A DNA stretch of 64,000 bases from Roseococcus thiosulfatophilus (GCF_017311575.1 NZ_JAFFQY010000011.1:186001-250000); one strand, 5' to 3'; counted from the first letter of the stretch, positions 16,727 to 25,723 are shown. A program made the numbers and translations. The notes: generated by a model from the letters alone, not told the origin.

Positions 16727-17397
16727 GCCGTCAGGGCCGGCTGGCGCGCGCCGATCACGGCAAGCTGCGCCGCCGCCGCCGCCGCCTGGCAGGGCTCGAT
16801 CACCGGCAGGCCGGAGGCCTCGGCCGCCACCGCCACATGCCGCGCCATGCCGGCGCAGCCCAGGATGATGACCTCGGCGCCCTCGGCCGCCAGCCGGCGC
16901 GACGCCTCGGCGATGCGCGCCTGCGGGGCCACGGGGTCGGTCAGCACCTCCATGGGCAGGTCCAGCGGCAGCCAGCCCGCCATGCGCCCCTCCACCCCCA
17001 TGGATTGCAGGGCGCGGCGCTGCCGCTGCTCGGAGCGCCAGGTGAAGCCCACCACGCCGAAGCGCTCGGCGCGGGTGAGCGCGGCCGCCACGGCGCAGCG
17101 GAACATGCCCAGCACGGGCCTGTCGGTGACGGTGCGCGCGGCCTCCAGCCCCGGGTCGCTCACGCAGCCGATGATGTAGGCGGCGGCCGCCTCGCGCTCG
17201 ATGGTCCGGCACAGGGGCTCGGCCACGGCGAACCAGTCCCGCCAGGTGACGATGGCTGGCGGGCCCTCGTCATCGGCCAGTTGCACCACGTCCAACCGCG
17301 GCAGTCCGGGCGCGTTGAAAGGGGAGACGGCCTCCGCAATCCCTGCGGTGCAGGCATGCGAGGTGTTCGGATTGATGACAAGGATGCGCTCACTCAT
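16723..17397 (-). CDS. Asp/Glu/hydantoin racemase-family protein
   Basis: This 224-residue protein has the two-cysteine catalytic arrangement of the superfamily: Cys in YIIGCVSDPG and Cys in VIILGCAGMA. The N-terminus MSERILVINPNTSHACTAG carries the NPNT motif typical of hydantoin racemase-like members. These enzymes racemise hydantoins or amino acids through paired thiols. The ATG at 17397 is used; an ATG four codons upstream is possible. It is coupled to the NTF2-like gene. Confidence 0.85.
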   Translation of the reverse strand: MSERILVINPNTSHACTAGIAEAVSPFNAPGLPRLDVVQLADDEGPPAIVTWRDWFAVAEPLCRTIEREAAAAYIIGCVSDPGLEAARTVTDRPVLGMFRCAVAAALTRAERFGVVGFTWRSEQRQRRALQSMGVEGRMAGWLPLDLPMEVLTDPVAPQARIAEASRRLAAEGAEVIILGCAGMARHVAVAAEASGLPVIEPCQAAAAAAQLAVIGARQPALTA

Positions 17398-17481
17398 GTG
17401 GTCGAGCATGGCATCGGGCGGATTTCCTTGCCATGATCTTTTCGCCGGTCCATTCCTCTCCGCTCCTTTGTGCATTGCAAC

Positions 17482-17964
17482 ATGACCCCCACACCGCCGA
17501 CCCCCGCCGAGACGATCCATTGGTCCCCGCCCCGCGCGGCGGTGCCGCCCGGCTATCCGCGCCCGCCCTTCGCCACCGCGCTGTGGCGAGGTGCGAACAA
17601 CCGTTGCCCGGTCTGCGGCGAGGGCAAGGTTTTTTCGGGCTTCCTGCGCGTGGCCGAGGAATGCGGGCATTGCCACGCGCCGCTGGGCCAGCTCCGCGCC
17701 GATGACGCCCCGCCCTACTTCACCATCTTCATTGTGGGTCACCTGCTGCTGCCGCCCATTCTCTTCGTGGAGCGGCACTGGGGCTGGCCCATCTGGGTGC
17801 ACATGGTGGTGTGGCTGCCGCTGATCACGATCTTCACCACGCTGCTGCTGCGGCCGGTGAAGGGGGCGACGGTGGGGCTCATGCTGCGGCTGGGCATCAC
17901 CGGCAATGACCAGCGCCCGCCGCCCGACGCCAAGCCCCGCCTGGCCGAAGACCCCAGGACCTGA
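17482..17964 (+). CDS. DUF983 zinc-ribbon membrane protein
   Basis: This is a 160-residue protein. Two CxxC pairs (CPVC and CGHC, about residues 42-65) form a zinc-ribbon, followed by two transmembrane helices (about 79-100 and 104-125). DUF983 is widespread in alphaproteobacteria and often neighbours cytochrome oxidase assembly genes; that is not the case here. The ATG at 17482 is preferred over a GTG four codons earlier. The UPF0262 gene begins two bases after its stop. Confidence 0.82.
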   Translation: MTPTPPTPAETIHWSPPRAAVPPGYPRPPFATALWRGANNRCPVCGEGKVFSGFLRVAEECGHCHAPLGQLRADDAPPYFTIFIVGHLLLPPILFVERHWGWPIWVHMVVWLPLITIFTTLLLRPVKGATVGLMLRLGITGNDQRPPPDAKPRLAEDPRT

Positions 17965-17966
17965 AG

Positions 17967-18437
17967 GTGCCCGACCGTCACCTGGTGCGGATCGAACTGC
18001 CCGACGCGCCACCTCCGCCTTCCGCCTATGCCGAGGCCGATCGCCGCCAAGCCATCGAGGACCTCTTGCGTGGCAACCGTTTCGATCCCGCCGGCATGGG
18101 CGAAGGCCCCTTCGCGCTGCACCTGATGGTGCGCGAGGGGCGGCTGGTGCTGGATGTGCGGCGCGCGGATGATGTGGCGCTGCGGGCCATCGTGCTCTCG
18201 CTCGGCCCCTTCCGCCGCCTCATCAAGGACTATCTGATGCTGGTGGAAAACCACGAGGAGGCCGTGACCCATGGCGCCATGGAGGCACGCGTGCAGGCAA
18301 TCGACATGGGCCGCCGTGGTTTGCACAACGAGGCCGCCGAATTGCTGATGTCACGCCTGGAAGGCCGAATCGCGGTGGATTTCGAGACGGCGCGCCGCCT
18401 CTTCACCCTGATCGCGGCGTTGCACCAGCGGGTGTGA
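17967..18437 (+). CDS. UPF0262-family protein
   Basis: This 156-residue protein matches the alphaproteobacterial UPF0262 family. It has the early RRQAIEDLLRGNRFDP segment, the PFRRLIKDYLMLVENH core and the highly conserved IDMGRRGLHNEAAELL, ending in ETARRLFTLIAALH. The function is unknown. It starts with GTG at 17967, two bases after the DUF983 stop, indicating co-transcription. Confidence 0.88.
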   Translation: MPDRHLVRIELPDAPPPPSAYAEADRRQAIEDLLRGNRFDPAGMGEGPFALHLMVREGRLVLDVRRADDVALRAIVLSLGPFRRLIKDYLMLVENHEEAVTHGAMEARVQAIDMGRRGLHNEAAELLMSRLEGRIAVDFETARRLFTLIAALHQRV

Positions 18438-18465
18438 CCCGGCGCCACACCCGCCGGCCTCAGGG

Positions 18466-18732
18466 TCAGCGGCCGCGCGGCGCGCCGGTGCGCGGGTCGA
18501 GGCGCACGGTGCGCTTGCCGCCGTCGCGCGTCACGTATTCGATCTCCCAGTAGCCGTCGTCATCCCACTCCATGTCGTGCAGCGAGGCGAAGTCCGGCCG
18601 CTGCTCCACCTGGCGCAGCACCTCGGAGGCCGCGAGGCTGCCCGCGGGCGGACGGTCCTGGTCGGCCAGCACGGGGCCGGAGAGAAGCAGGCCCGCACCC
18701 AGCACGGCGGCGGGGAGAAAACGACGGTTCAT
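18466..18732 (-). CDS. Secreted PepSY-domain protein
   Basis: This 88-residue protein has a signal peptide (MNRRFLPAAVLGAGLLLSGPVLA, cleavage after about residue 23) followed by one PepSY-like module (about 36-84). That module shows the pattern WEIEYVTRDGGKRTVRLDPRTG. PepSY modules are thought to modulate protease activity or bind metals in the periplasm. The ATG at 18732 has AAGGAA upstream. It is convergent with the UPF0262 gene across 28 bases. Confidence 0.78.
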   Translation of the reverse strand: MNRRFLPAAVLGAGLLLSGPVLADQDRPPAGSLAASEVLRQVEQRPDFASLHDMEWDDDGYWEIEYVTRDGGKRTVRLDPRTGAPRGR

Positions 18733-18826
18733 GGAAATTCCTTCTTGCGGCTTGGCCCCGGGCGCGAAGGCGCGCATCTAGGGGCCGGTTTCCCTGCCAA
18801 CCCATGTGGTACCGGAAGGTTGCACG

Positions 18827-19906
18827 ATGAAGATCAACGGCGTCGCCTATCGTTCCGTCTGGCTCGATTCGGATGGCTGGGGCGTGCGCATCTTCGACCA
18901 GACGAAGCTGCCCTGGGTGGTGGAGGAATTGCGCCTGACCACCTGGCAGGAGGCGGCGCATGCCATCCGCTCCATGCAGGTGCGCGGCGCGCCGCTGATC
19001 GGTGCCGTCGCCGCCTACGGCGTGGCGCTGGCCATGCGCGCGGATCCCGCACAGCTCGACGCCGTGCTGGAGGCGCTGGCCGAGACGCGGCCCACCGCCA
19101 TCAACCTGCGCTGGGCGCTCGACCGGCAGCGGGCCAAGCTGCACAACCTGCCCGCCGAGGCCCGCGCCGCCGCGGCCTATGCCGAGGCCGCCGCCATCGC
19201 CGATGACGACGCCGAGACCTGCCGCCGCATCGGCGAGAACGGGCTGCCCCTGCTGCAGGAGATCGCGGCGAAGAAGGGCCGCGTGAACGTGCTGACGCAT
19301 TGCAATGCCGGCTGGCTCGCCACCGTGGACTGGGGCACGGCACTCGCCCCCATCTACATGGCGCATGATGCGGGGCTGGATGTGCATGTCTGGGTGGACG
19401 AGACCCGGCCGCGCAACCAGGGGGCCGCGCTGACGGCCTTTGAGCTCGGCGCGCATGGCGTGAAGCACACCGTCATCGCCGACAATGCCGGCGGCCACTA
19501 CATGCAGCATGGCGAGGTGGACATCGTCATCGTCGGCACCGACCGCGTGACGCGCACGGGCGACGTGGCCAACAAGATCGGCACCTACCTGAAGGCGCTG
19601 GCCGCGCGGGACAATGGCGTGCCCTTCTGGGTCGCCCTGCCCCATTCCACGCTGGACATGCGCGTGCGCGATGGCGTGGCGGAAATCCCGATCGAGGAAC
19701 GCAGCGGCACGGAAGTCACGGAACTGACCGGCCGCACCGCGGACGGGCGCATCGAGACGGTGCGCGTGGTGGCCGAGGGCAGCGAGGCCGCCAACCCCGC
19801 CTTCGACGTGACGCCGGCCCGGCTGGTGACGGGCCTGATCACGGAGCGCGGACGCTGCGCGGCGGATGAGGCGTCGCTGCTGGCGCTGTATCCGGAAAAG
19901 GGCTGA
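18827..19906 (+). CDS. mtnA: S-methyl-5-thioribose-1-phosphate isomerase
   Basis: This is a 359-residue enzyme of the methionine salvage pathway, converting 5-methylthioribose-1-phosphate to the ribulose form. The catalytic pair is visible: Cys159 in LTHCNAGWLAT and Asp239 in VGTDRVTRTGDVANK. The fold is that of the eIF2B-like isomerases. The ATG at 18827 has GGAAGG upstream. None of the other mtn genes (mtnB, C, D, K) lies nearby. It may work with a distant mtnP/K set or in the related 5-deoxyribose/MTA shunt. Confidence 0.93.
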   Translation: MKINGVAYRSVWLDSDGWGVRIFDQTKLPWVVEELRLTTWQEAAHAIRSMQVRGAPLIGAVAAYGVALAMRADPAQLDAVLEALAETRPTAINLRWALDRQRAKLHNLPAEARAAAAYAEAAAIADDDAETCRRIGENGLPLLQEIAAKKGRVNVLTHCNAGWLATVDWGTALAPIYMAHDAGLDVHVWVDETRPRNQGAALTAFELGAHGVKHTVIADNAGGHYMQHGEVDIVIVGTDRVTRTGDVANKIGTYLKALAARDNGVPFWVALPHSTLDMRVRDGVAEIPIEERSGTEVTELTGRTADGRIETVRVVAEGSEAANPAFDVTPARLVTGLITERGRCAADEASLLALYPEKG

Positions 19907-19909
19907 GCC

Positions 19910-20116
19910 TCAGCCCAGTTCCGGCCCCTGGTCCCGCCCGCGTTCGAGCGAGAAGAGGCCCACCACCAGCAGCACGCCCCCGAGCGCCGCCCCGATGGCG
20001 GCAAAGCCGGGGGCGAAGCGGCCGGGGGTGATGCCATCGGTGAGCATCAGGCCCACCACCCCGAGGATGAGGACCAGGCCGGACAGGACGAGGATGAGGC
20101 CGAGGCGCTGAATCAT
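19910..20116 (-). CDS. Small two-helix membrane protein
   Basis: This is a 68-residue protein with two hydrophobic helices (about residues 4-25 and 37-56) and a short charged C-terminus. I recognise no family beyond a generic small inner-membrane protein. The ATG at 20116 has GGAG about eight bases upstream. A hairpin directly upstream (20125-20146) includes the first bases of that GGAG, so initiation could be structure-dependent. It is convergent with mtnA, with three bases between the stops. Confidence 0.65.
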   Translation of the reverse strand: MIQRLGLILVLSGLVLILGVVGLMLTDGITPGRFAPGFAAIGAALGGVLLVVGLFSLERGRDQGPELG

Positions 20117-20124
20117 GATGTTCT

Positions 20125-20146
20125 CCAAGGGCGAAACTGCCCTTGG
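20125..20146 (-). promoter_or_regulatory. Hairpin abutting a ribosome binding site
   Basis: The perfect stem CCAAGGGC/GCCCTTGG with a six-base loop lies nine bases from the small membrane protein start. On the transcript its 3' arm runs into GGAG. It may occlude the site or end transcription from the DUF3237 gene. Confidence 0.4.
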
Positions 20147-20165
20147 GAAGGGGCGGCATGACGGA

Positions 20166-20217
20166 CATGATGGGGCGATTTCGTGGCCGCGCATGTCCCG
20201 GCCGTCACCCCATCATG
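20166..20217 (-). terminator. Long inverted repeat after the DUF3237 gene
   Basis: The arms CATGATGGGG (20166-20175) and CCCCATCATG (20208-20217) are perfectly complementary, with an inner GGCCG/CGGCC stem. The repeat lies 21 bases beyond the DUF3237 stop in its direction of transcription. There is no U-tract. Confidence 0.45.
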
Positions 20218-20238
20218 CGCCAAGCGCGGAGCTGCCGC

Positions 20239-20712
20239 CTAACGCACCGCGTAGATGTCATAGCGCGGCCCGGAGGGCGGCCGCTGGCCCACGCCCACGC
20301 CCAGCGTGCGGTTCAGCCAGGCCAGATCGGGTGCCACGGTCTGGAAGCGCATCAGCGTGCGGAAGTAGTAGTCGCTGGCGGGCACGGCCTCGCCGGCGCC
20401 CAGGCGCGCCAGCACCTCGGGCGCACCGGTGCGGATGCCGGCATATTGGACATAGACGAGGCCGCCCGAGGCCGCCTTGATGGTCAGGCGCACGTCAATA
20501 TGGGCGGTGCCATCGGCCTCCACGCGCAGCCAGTCGGCCGCGGTGCCGCCCAGCACCTCACCCTGAAGCGCGGGGCCGGAGACCACGCCGCCGGTCACCG
20601 GCACGATCCGAAGATCCATGCCATCGGCGCCTTTGCCCGCCATCTGCGGGGCGCCCACGGTGATGTCCATGGTGAAGATGTGCTCGACATGGAGCGGGAG
20701 CGGCTGGGTCAT
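20239..20712 (-). CDS. DUF3237 (UPF0311-like) protein
   Basis: This 157-residue beta-rich protein starts at the ATG at 20712 (MTQPLPLHVEHIFTMDITVG), with GAGGAACC upstream. The family pattern is visible: the N-terminal region DITVGAP, the Gly-rich GGVVSGPALQGEVLGG, DVRLTIKAASG, and the C-terminal DYYFRTLMRFQT followed by WLNRTLGVG. The molecular function is unknown. It diverges from a TetR gene, with a palindrome in the gap that could control both. Confidence 0.8.
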   Translation of the reverse strand: MTQPLPLHVEHIFTMDITVGAPQMAGKGADGMDLRIVPVTGGVVSGPALQGEVLGGTAADWLRVEADGTAHIDVRLTIKAASGGLVYVQYAGIRTGAPEVLARLGAGEAVPASDYYFRTLMRFQTVAPDLAWLNRTLGVGVGQRPPSGPRYDIYAVR

Positions 20713-20801
20713 GTTGGTTCCTCCGCCGCGATCCTGCCCCGTGGGGCGCATGGGGGAAAGGTGGGGGCTTGCGCCGGGGGGCGACCAGGCCCCATGTTGG
20801 A

Positions 20802-20816
20802 TGACGAATTTCGTCA
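20802..20816. promoter_or_regulatory. TetR operator candidate
   Basis: TGACGAA-T-TTCGTCA is a perfect 15-bp palindrome between the divergent DUF3237 and TetR genes, 27 bases before the TetR start. A related site (11 of 15 bases identical) lies before the efflux operon. Confidence 0.6.
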
Positions 20817-20843
20817 CTCTTCTCTTGCGCCGGTGGTAGCCCC

Positions 20844-21455
20844 ATGAACATGCCCGACAGCCAGGCCATCACGCGCGCCCGTATCGCCGACGCGGCGGAA
20901 GGCCTGTTCCGCCGCCTGGGCTACCAGAAGACGGCGGTGGCCGACATCGCGCGCGAATGCGGCATGTCGCCGGCCAATGTGTATCGCTTCTTCCCTTCCA
21001 AGAGCGCGATCAACGAGGCCATCGCCCAGCGCCTGCTGACCGGGATCGAGGCGGAGGTGCGCGACCTCGCCGCCGGCCCCGGCACGGCGGAGGCGCGCAT
21101 CCGCGCCATCCTGCGGCTGCTGCATGTGCGCGACCGGGACCTCTTCATCAGCGAGCAGCGCCTGCACGACATGGTGGCCGCCGCCATGGCCGAGCATTGG
21201 GGCGTGATCGAGCGCTTCGTGGAAACGGTGCGGACGGTGCTGGCGGGGCTGCTGGCGGAAGGCATGGAAGCCGGGCATTTCCGCCGCCGCGACCCGGCCC
21301 GCACGGCGGTCGCCCTCAACCACTGCACCATGATCTGGATGCACCCGCTGCTGATCGCCGACTGCCTGAGCCATGGCGAAGCGCCCAGCGCCATGGAGCA
21401 GGAGCTTGAGGAGGCGATGGACCTGCTGATGGACGCGCTGCGGGTGCCCGAGTGA
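20844..21455 (+). CDS. TetR-family regulator of the adjacent RND pump
   Basis: This is a 203-residue regulator. The helix-turn-helix (about 8-55) is typical: ARIADAAEGLFRRLGYQKT, then VADIARECGMSPANVYRFF. A variable ligand-binding domain follows. The ATG at 20844 is used. The perfect palindrome at 20802-20816 lies just upstream, and a related sequence sits in the promoter of the efflux genes 40-60 bases after its stop. Autoregulation and repression of the pump are therefore likely. Confidence 0.9.
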   Translation: MNMPDSQAITRARIADAAEGLFRRLGYQKTAVADIARECGMSPANVYRFFPSKSAINEAIAQRLLTGIEAEVRDLAAGPGTAEARIRAILRLLHVRDRDLFISEQRLHDMVAAAMAEHWGVIERFVETVRTVLAGLLAEGMEAGHFRRRDPARTAVALNHCTMIWMHPLLIADCLSHGEAPSAMEQELEEAMDLLMDALRVPE

Positions 21456-21493
21456 TGGCCGAGTGTTTTATCGGTGATTTGTTGACTGATGAT

Positions 21494-21522
21494 TGTTGAA
21501 AATCGTCAGAGGATAGCATAAT
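21494..21522 (+). promoter_or_regulatory. Efflux operon promoter with operator-like site
   Basis: TGTTGAAAATCGTCA (21494-21508) matches the TetR palindrome at 11 of 15 positions. It overlaps a possible -35 box (TTGTTG, 21493-21498) that is 18 bases from CATAAT (21517-21522). This AT-rich stretch stands out from its surroundings. Confidence 0.45.
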
Positions 21523-21548
21523 CAGGCTCCAGCGACGGAGCCTCCCCC

Positions 21549-22634
21549 ATGACACGCCTTGCCCTCATCCCCGCGGCGCTGCTGCTCTCGGCCTGCCTCC
21601 CCCAGGCGGAATCCAGCGCACCACCGCCAGAGGAGGCGCCTCGCGCCGTCCAGGCCGCCCGCATCGCCCATCTCCCCGCCGAGGCCGGCCCCGCCTTCAC
21701 CGGCACGCTGCGCGCCCGGCGCGAGGCCGATGTGGCCTTCCGCGCCTCCGGCCGCATCGCCGAACGGCTGGTGGATCTGGGCGCCGAGGTGACCGCCGGC
21801 CAGCCCCTCTTCCGGCTTGAGGCGCGGGACCTGGAACTCTCCCTCGCCGCGGCCGAGGCCGAGGTACTCTCCGCCGAAGCCAATTCCACCCAGGCCGCCG
21901 CCGAGGCCGCGCGCTCCCGCCAGTTGCTGGCCGCGGGCCATGTCGCCCGCGCCTTCCACGAGGCGCGCGACGCCACCGCCCGCGCCGCCGCCCAGCGCCT
22001 CGCCGCCGCCCGCGCCCAGCGCGACCTGGCCATGAACCGCCTGGACTACGCCACGCTGCGCGCCCCCGGCGCCGGCCTCGTCACCGCCATCCTGGGCGAG
22101 GCGGGCCAGGTGGTGGCCGAGGGCACGCCCGTGCTGCGCCTCGCCGACCCGAGCGAGGTCGAGGTGCTGGTGCAACTCCCCGAGGACCGGACCGGCACGG
22201 CCGAGGCCAGCATCCGCTTCTGGGCGCGCCCCGATGTCGCTCTGCCGGCCCGGCTGCGCGAGGTGGCCGCCAGCGCCGACCCCACGCTGCGCACCTATGC
22301 CGCCCGCTTCACGCTGAGCGAGCCGCCCGAATGGGCGCGGCTCGGCATGACGGCGACCGTCACGCTCGGCACCCAGGCGGCCGCCACCCCGCTGGCCCGC
22401 GTGCCGCTGGGCGCGCTGCATGACCGCGGCCAGGGCCCCATGGTCTGGCGCATCACCCCCGAGGGGCGCGTGGTGTCCGAACCCGTCACCGTCGTGGCGC
22501 TGACCGCCCAGGCCGCCACCATCCGCTCCGGGCTGCCGGAAGGCACGCCCATCGTCGCCATGGGCGCCCAGCTGCTGATGCCCGAGGCGCGGGTGCGCGC
22601 GGTGGACAGTCGCCTGGCCGGGAGCCTGCGCTGA
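21549..22634 (+). CDS. RND efflux periplasmic adaptor (membrane fusion) lipoprotein
   Basis: This is a 361-residue protein. The lipobox LLSAC places the lipidated Cys at residue 16, so it is anchored in the inner membrane facing the periplasm. An HlyD-like architecture follows: a barrel-sandwich half near RREADVAFRASGRIAERL, an Ala-rich helical hairpin (about 95-160), then the second half and a beta-barrel. It links the RND pump to an outer-membrane channel; no channel gene is adjacent. Its stop overlaps the permease start as TGATG. Confidence 0.9.
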   Translation: MTRLALIPAALLLSACLPQAESSAPPPEEAPRAVQAARIAHLPAEAGPAFTGTLRARREADVAFRASGRIAERLVDLGAEVTAGQPLFRLEARDLELSLAAAEAEVLSAEANSTQAAAEAARSRQLLAAGHVARAFHEARDATARAAAQRLAAARAQRDLAMNRLDYATLRAPGAGLVTAILGEAGQVVAEGTPVLRLADPSEVEVLVQLPEDRTGTAEASIRFWARPDVALPARLREVAASADPTLRTYAARFTLSEPPEWARLGMTATVTLGTQAAATPLARVPLGALHDRGQGPMVWRITPEGRVVSEPVTVVALTAQAATIRSGLPEGTPIVAMGAQLLMPEARVRAVDSRLAGSLR

Positions 22635-25600
22635 TGTTCGGCCGCTTCAACCCGAGCGAGGCGGCGATCCGGCAGGGGCAGCTCACCCTCTTCGCCATGA
22701 TCCTGCTGCTGGCGGCCGGCGCCTGGGCCTGGACCAAGCTCGGCCGCGCCGAGGACCCTGCCTTCACCCTGAAGGTGATGGTCGTCAGCACCGCCTGGCC
22801 CGGCGCCACCGCCGAGGAGATGCAGAACCAGGTGGCCGAGCGGATCGAGGCGCGCCTCGTGGGCCTGCCCTGGCTGGACGTGCTGCAGACCTACAGCCGG
22901 CCGGGTGTGGCCACCACCACCGTGCTGCTGCGCGACGACACGCCGCCCCGCATGGTGCCCGAGCTCTGGTACCAGGTCCGCAAGCGGGTCGGCGACATCC
23001 GCCACACCCTGCCCGCCGGCGTACGCGGCCCCTTCTTCGACGACGAATACTCGGACGTCTATTCCGCCGTGCTGGCGCTGCGCGGCGCCGACAATGCGGA
23101 ACTGGTGCGCCAGGGCGAACGCCTGCGCGACCGGCTGCGGCGCGTCGAAGGCGTCGAGAAGGTCACGCTCTTCGGCGAGGAACCGCAGCGCATCCATGTC
23201 GAGATCAGCCATGCGCGCCTCGCCACCCTGGGTATCCAGCCCCAGGCCATCAGCGAGGCGCTGGCCCGCCACAACCCCGTGACGCCGGCGGGCGAGGTCG
23301 AGACCGGCACCACGCGCGTGAACCTGCGCCTGCCTGAGGGGCTCGACGGCATGGCGAGCATCGCGGAAATCCCGATCGCGGCCGGCGGCACCAGCATCCG
23401 CCTGGGCGACATCGCCACCATCACGCGCGGGCTGGCCGACCCGCCCTCCACCGCCATCCGCCACATGGGCGAGCCCGCGGTGCTGCTGGGCCTGACCAAG
23501 CAACCGGGCCGCGACGTGCTGCGGCTGGGGGCGGCGCTGAACGCGGAACTGGCCGCCATCCGCGCCGAATTGCCGCTGGGGCTGACGCTGTCCGCCGTGG
23601 CGGACCAGCCGGCCATCGTGGCGGAAAGCGTGGACGAATTCCTTGTGAAGCTGGCGGCGGCGCTTGGCGTGGTGCTGCTCGTCTCCTTCCTCTCGCTGGG
23701 CTTCCGGGCGGGGATCATCGTGGCGCTGGCCGTGCCGCTCACCCTCTCCTTCGTCTTCCTCTTCATGGCCTGGCGCGGGACGGAGCTGGAGCGGATCTCG
23801 CTCGGCGCGCTGATCCTCGCACTCGGCCTGCTGGTGGATGACGCGATCATCGCCATCGAGGCCATGGCGGTGAAGCTGGAACAGGGGTGGGAGAAGGTGC
23901 GGGCGGCGGGCTTCGCCTGGACCAGCACGGCGGGGCCGATGCTGACGGGCACGCTGGTGACGGTGGCCGGCTTCATCCCGGTGGGCTTCGCGGCGTCCAC
24001 TTCGGGCGAATATGCGGGCGGCATCTTCTGGGTGGTGGGGGCGGCGCTGGTCGCGAGCTGGCTGGTCGCCATCGTCTTCACCCCCTGGCTGGGCGCCAAG
24101 CTGCTGCGCGTGGCGCCGCACAACCCGGGCCATGACGTGCATGACGGCCGCTGGTACCGGCTGCTCCGGCGCGGCGTGACCTGGACGGTGAACAACCGTC
24201 TGCTGACGCTCGCCGCGCTGCTGGTGCTGATGGCGGCGGGCTTCGCCGGCATGGCCGCCACCAAGAAGCAGTTCTTCCCGGCCTCGCAGCGGCTGGAGTT
24301 GCTGGTGGACATCAACCTCCGCCAGGGCGCCTCCTTCGCCGCCACCGAAGCGGTGGCGCGGCGCATGGAACAGGCCGTCGAGGGTGACCCGGACGCGGTG
24401 CACTTCACCACCTATCTGGGCGCGGGCGCGCCGCGCTTCTTCCTCGCACTCAACCCCGATCTGCCCAATGAGAACTTCGCCAAGCTCGTCATCGTCACGC
24501 GCGACGTGGCGGCGCGCGAACGCCTTCGCGAGCGGCTGATCGGCCTGGTGGATGACGGCGCCTTCCCCGAGGCCCGGGTGCGTGTCTCGCGCCTGGATTT
24601 CGGCCCGCCCGTGGCCTTCCCCGTGGCCTTCCGCATCACCGGCCCCGACCCCGATGTGCTGCGCGAGCAGGCCGACCGGATGATCGCGCTGCTGCGCGAG
24701 GTGCCCGGCACGGTGTCCCTCCAGACCGACTGGAGCGAACGTGCCCCCGCCCTGCGCCTGGAGCTGGACCGGGAACGTGTGGCGCAGCTGGGTCTTTCGC
24801 CCCAGGCGGTGGCGACCTCGCTCGCCACCCTGCTCTCCGGCGTGGACGCGACCTCGGTGCGCGAGGGCACGCGCGAGGTGGCGGTGCGGCTGCGCGCGAC
24901 GCCGGAGGAACGCGCGGGGCTGGACCGGCTGGGTGATTTGACGCTCGCCACGCCGGCGGGTGCCGTGCCGCTCTCGCAGGTGGCGCGCCTGGTGCCGGTG
25001 ATGGAGGAGCCCATCCTGTGGCGCCGCAACCGCGAGCCCTTCATCACCGTGCAGTCGCAGATCCGCCCCGGCCTGCAGGCGCCCGATGTGACCGCCGCCG
25101 CCCTGCCCGTGCTGGCCCCCTTCGTGGCCGCGCTCCCCCCCGGCTACCGCATGGAGGTGAGCGGCGCGGCGGGCGAGAGCGCCAAGGCCAACGCCTCCCT
25201 CTTCGCCCTCTTCCCCGTGATGGTGGCGGTGATGATGGCGCTGCTGATGCTGCAGCTGCGGCATCTCGGCAACATGGCGCTGGTGATGGCCACCGCGCCG
25301 CTGGGCATTCCGGGGGCGGCGGCCGCGCTGCTCATCATGGACGCGCCCTTCGGCTTCGTGGCGCTGCTGGGCGTGATCGCGCTGGCGGGCATGGTGATGC
25401 GGAACACGCTGATCCTGGTGGACCAGGTGCAGCAGGACCAGGCGGCCGGCCTGCCGCTCCGCGAGGCCATCATCGAAAGCACCGTGCGCCGCGCCCGGCC
25501 GGTGATCCTGACGGCACTCGCCGCCATCCTGGCCTTCATCCCGCTGACCACCTCGGTCTTCTGGGGGCCGATGGCCATCGCGATGATCGGCGGGCTGCTG

Positions 25601-25723
25601 GTGGGGACGGTGGCGACGCTGGTGGTGGTGCCGGCCATGCACGCCCTGGCGCTGGGGCGGAACCGCCCGGCCAGCCCGGCGGCGCCGGCCCCACGGCCGG
25701 CGGTGCTGGAGCCGGCGGAGTGA
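22634..25723 (+). CDS. RND-family efflux transporter permease
   Basis: This 1029-residue inner-membrane proton antiporter is the usual length of an HAE-RND pump. Twelve helices are expected, with two large periplasmic loops. The transmembrane helix 4 proton-relay pair appears in GLLVDDAIIAIEAM, and a later helix cluster contains GMVMRNTLILVDQV. It belongs to the AcrB/CusA-like superfamily, closest in style to multidrug or solvent pumps rather than metal pumps, judged by eye. It is translationally coupled to the adaptor. The TetR gene upstream is the probable repressor. Confidence 0.92.
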   Translation: MFGRFNPSEAAIRQGQLTLFAMILLLAAGAWAWTKLGRAEDPAFTLKVMVVSTAWPGATAEEMQNQVAERIEARLVGLPWLDVLQTYSRPGVATTTVLLRDDTPPRMVPELWYQVRKRVGDIRHTLPAGVRGPFFDDEYSDVYSAVLALRGADNAELVRQGERLRDRLRRVEGVEKVTLFGEEPQRIHVEISHARLATLGIQPQAISEALARHNPVTPAGEVETGTTRVNLRLPEGLDGMASIAEIPIAAGGTSIRLGDIATITRGLADPPSTAIRHMGEPAVLLGLTKQPGRDVLRLGAALNAELAAIRAELPLGLTLSAVADQPAIVAESVDEFLVKLAAALGVVLLVSFLSLGFRAGIIVALAVPLTLSFVFLFMAWRGTELERISLGALILALGLLVDDAIIAIEAMAVKLEQGWEKVRAAGFAWTSTAGPMLTGTLVTVAGFIPVGFAASTSGEYAGGIFWVVGAALVASWLVAIVFTPWLGAKLLRVAPHNPGHDVHDGRWYRLLRRGVTWTVNNRLLTLAALLVLMAAGFAGMAATKKQFFPASQRLELLVDINLRQGASFAATEAVARRMEQAVEGDPDAVHFTTYLGAGAPRFFLALNPDLPNENFAKLVIVTRDVAARERLRERLIGLVDDGAFPEARVRVSRLDFGPPVAFPVAFRITGPDPDVLREQADRMIALLREVPGTVSLQTDWSERAPALRLELDRERVAQLGLSPQAVATSLATLLSGVDATSVREGTREVAVRLRATPEERAGLDRLGDLTLATPAGAVPLSQVARLVPVMEEPILWRRNREPFITVQSQIRPGLQAPDVTAAALPVLAPFVAALPPGYRMEVSGAAGESAKANASLFALFPVMVAVMMALLMLQLRHLGNMALVMATAPLGIPGAAAALLIMDAPFGFVALLGVIALAGMVMRNTLILVDQVQQDQAAGLPLREAIIESTVRRARPVILTALAAILAFIPLTTSVFWGPMAIAMIGGLLVGTVATLVVVPAMHALALGRNRPASPAAPAPRPAVLEPAE

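Noticed and set aside
22295-25642. Reverse-strand open frame of about 1100 codons opposite the RND permease
   Set aside because: It is a low-complexity antisense shadow; the plus-strand frame encodes a full RND pump.
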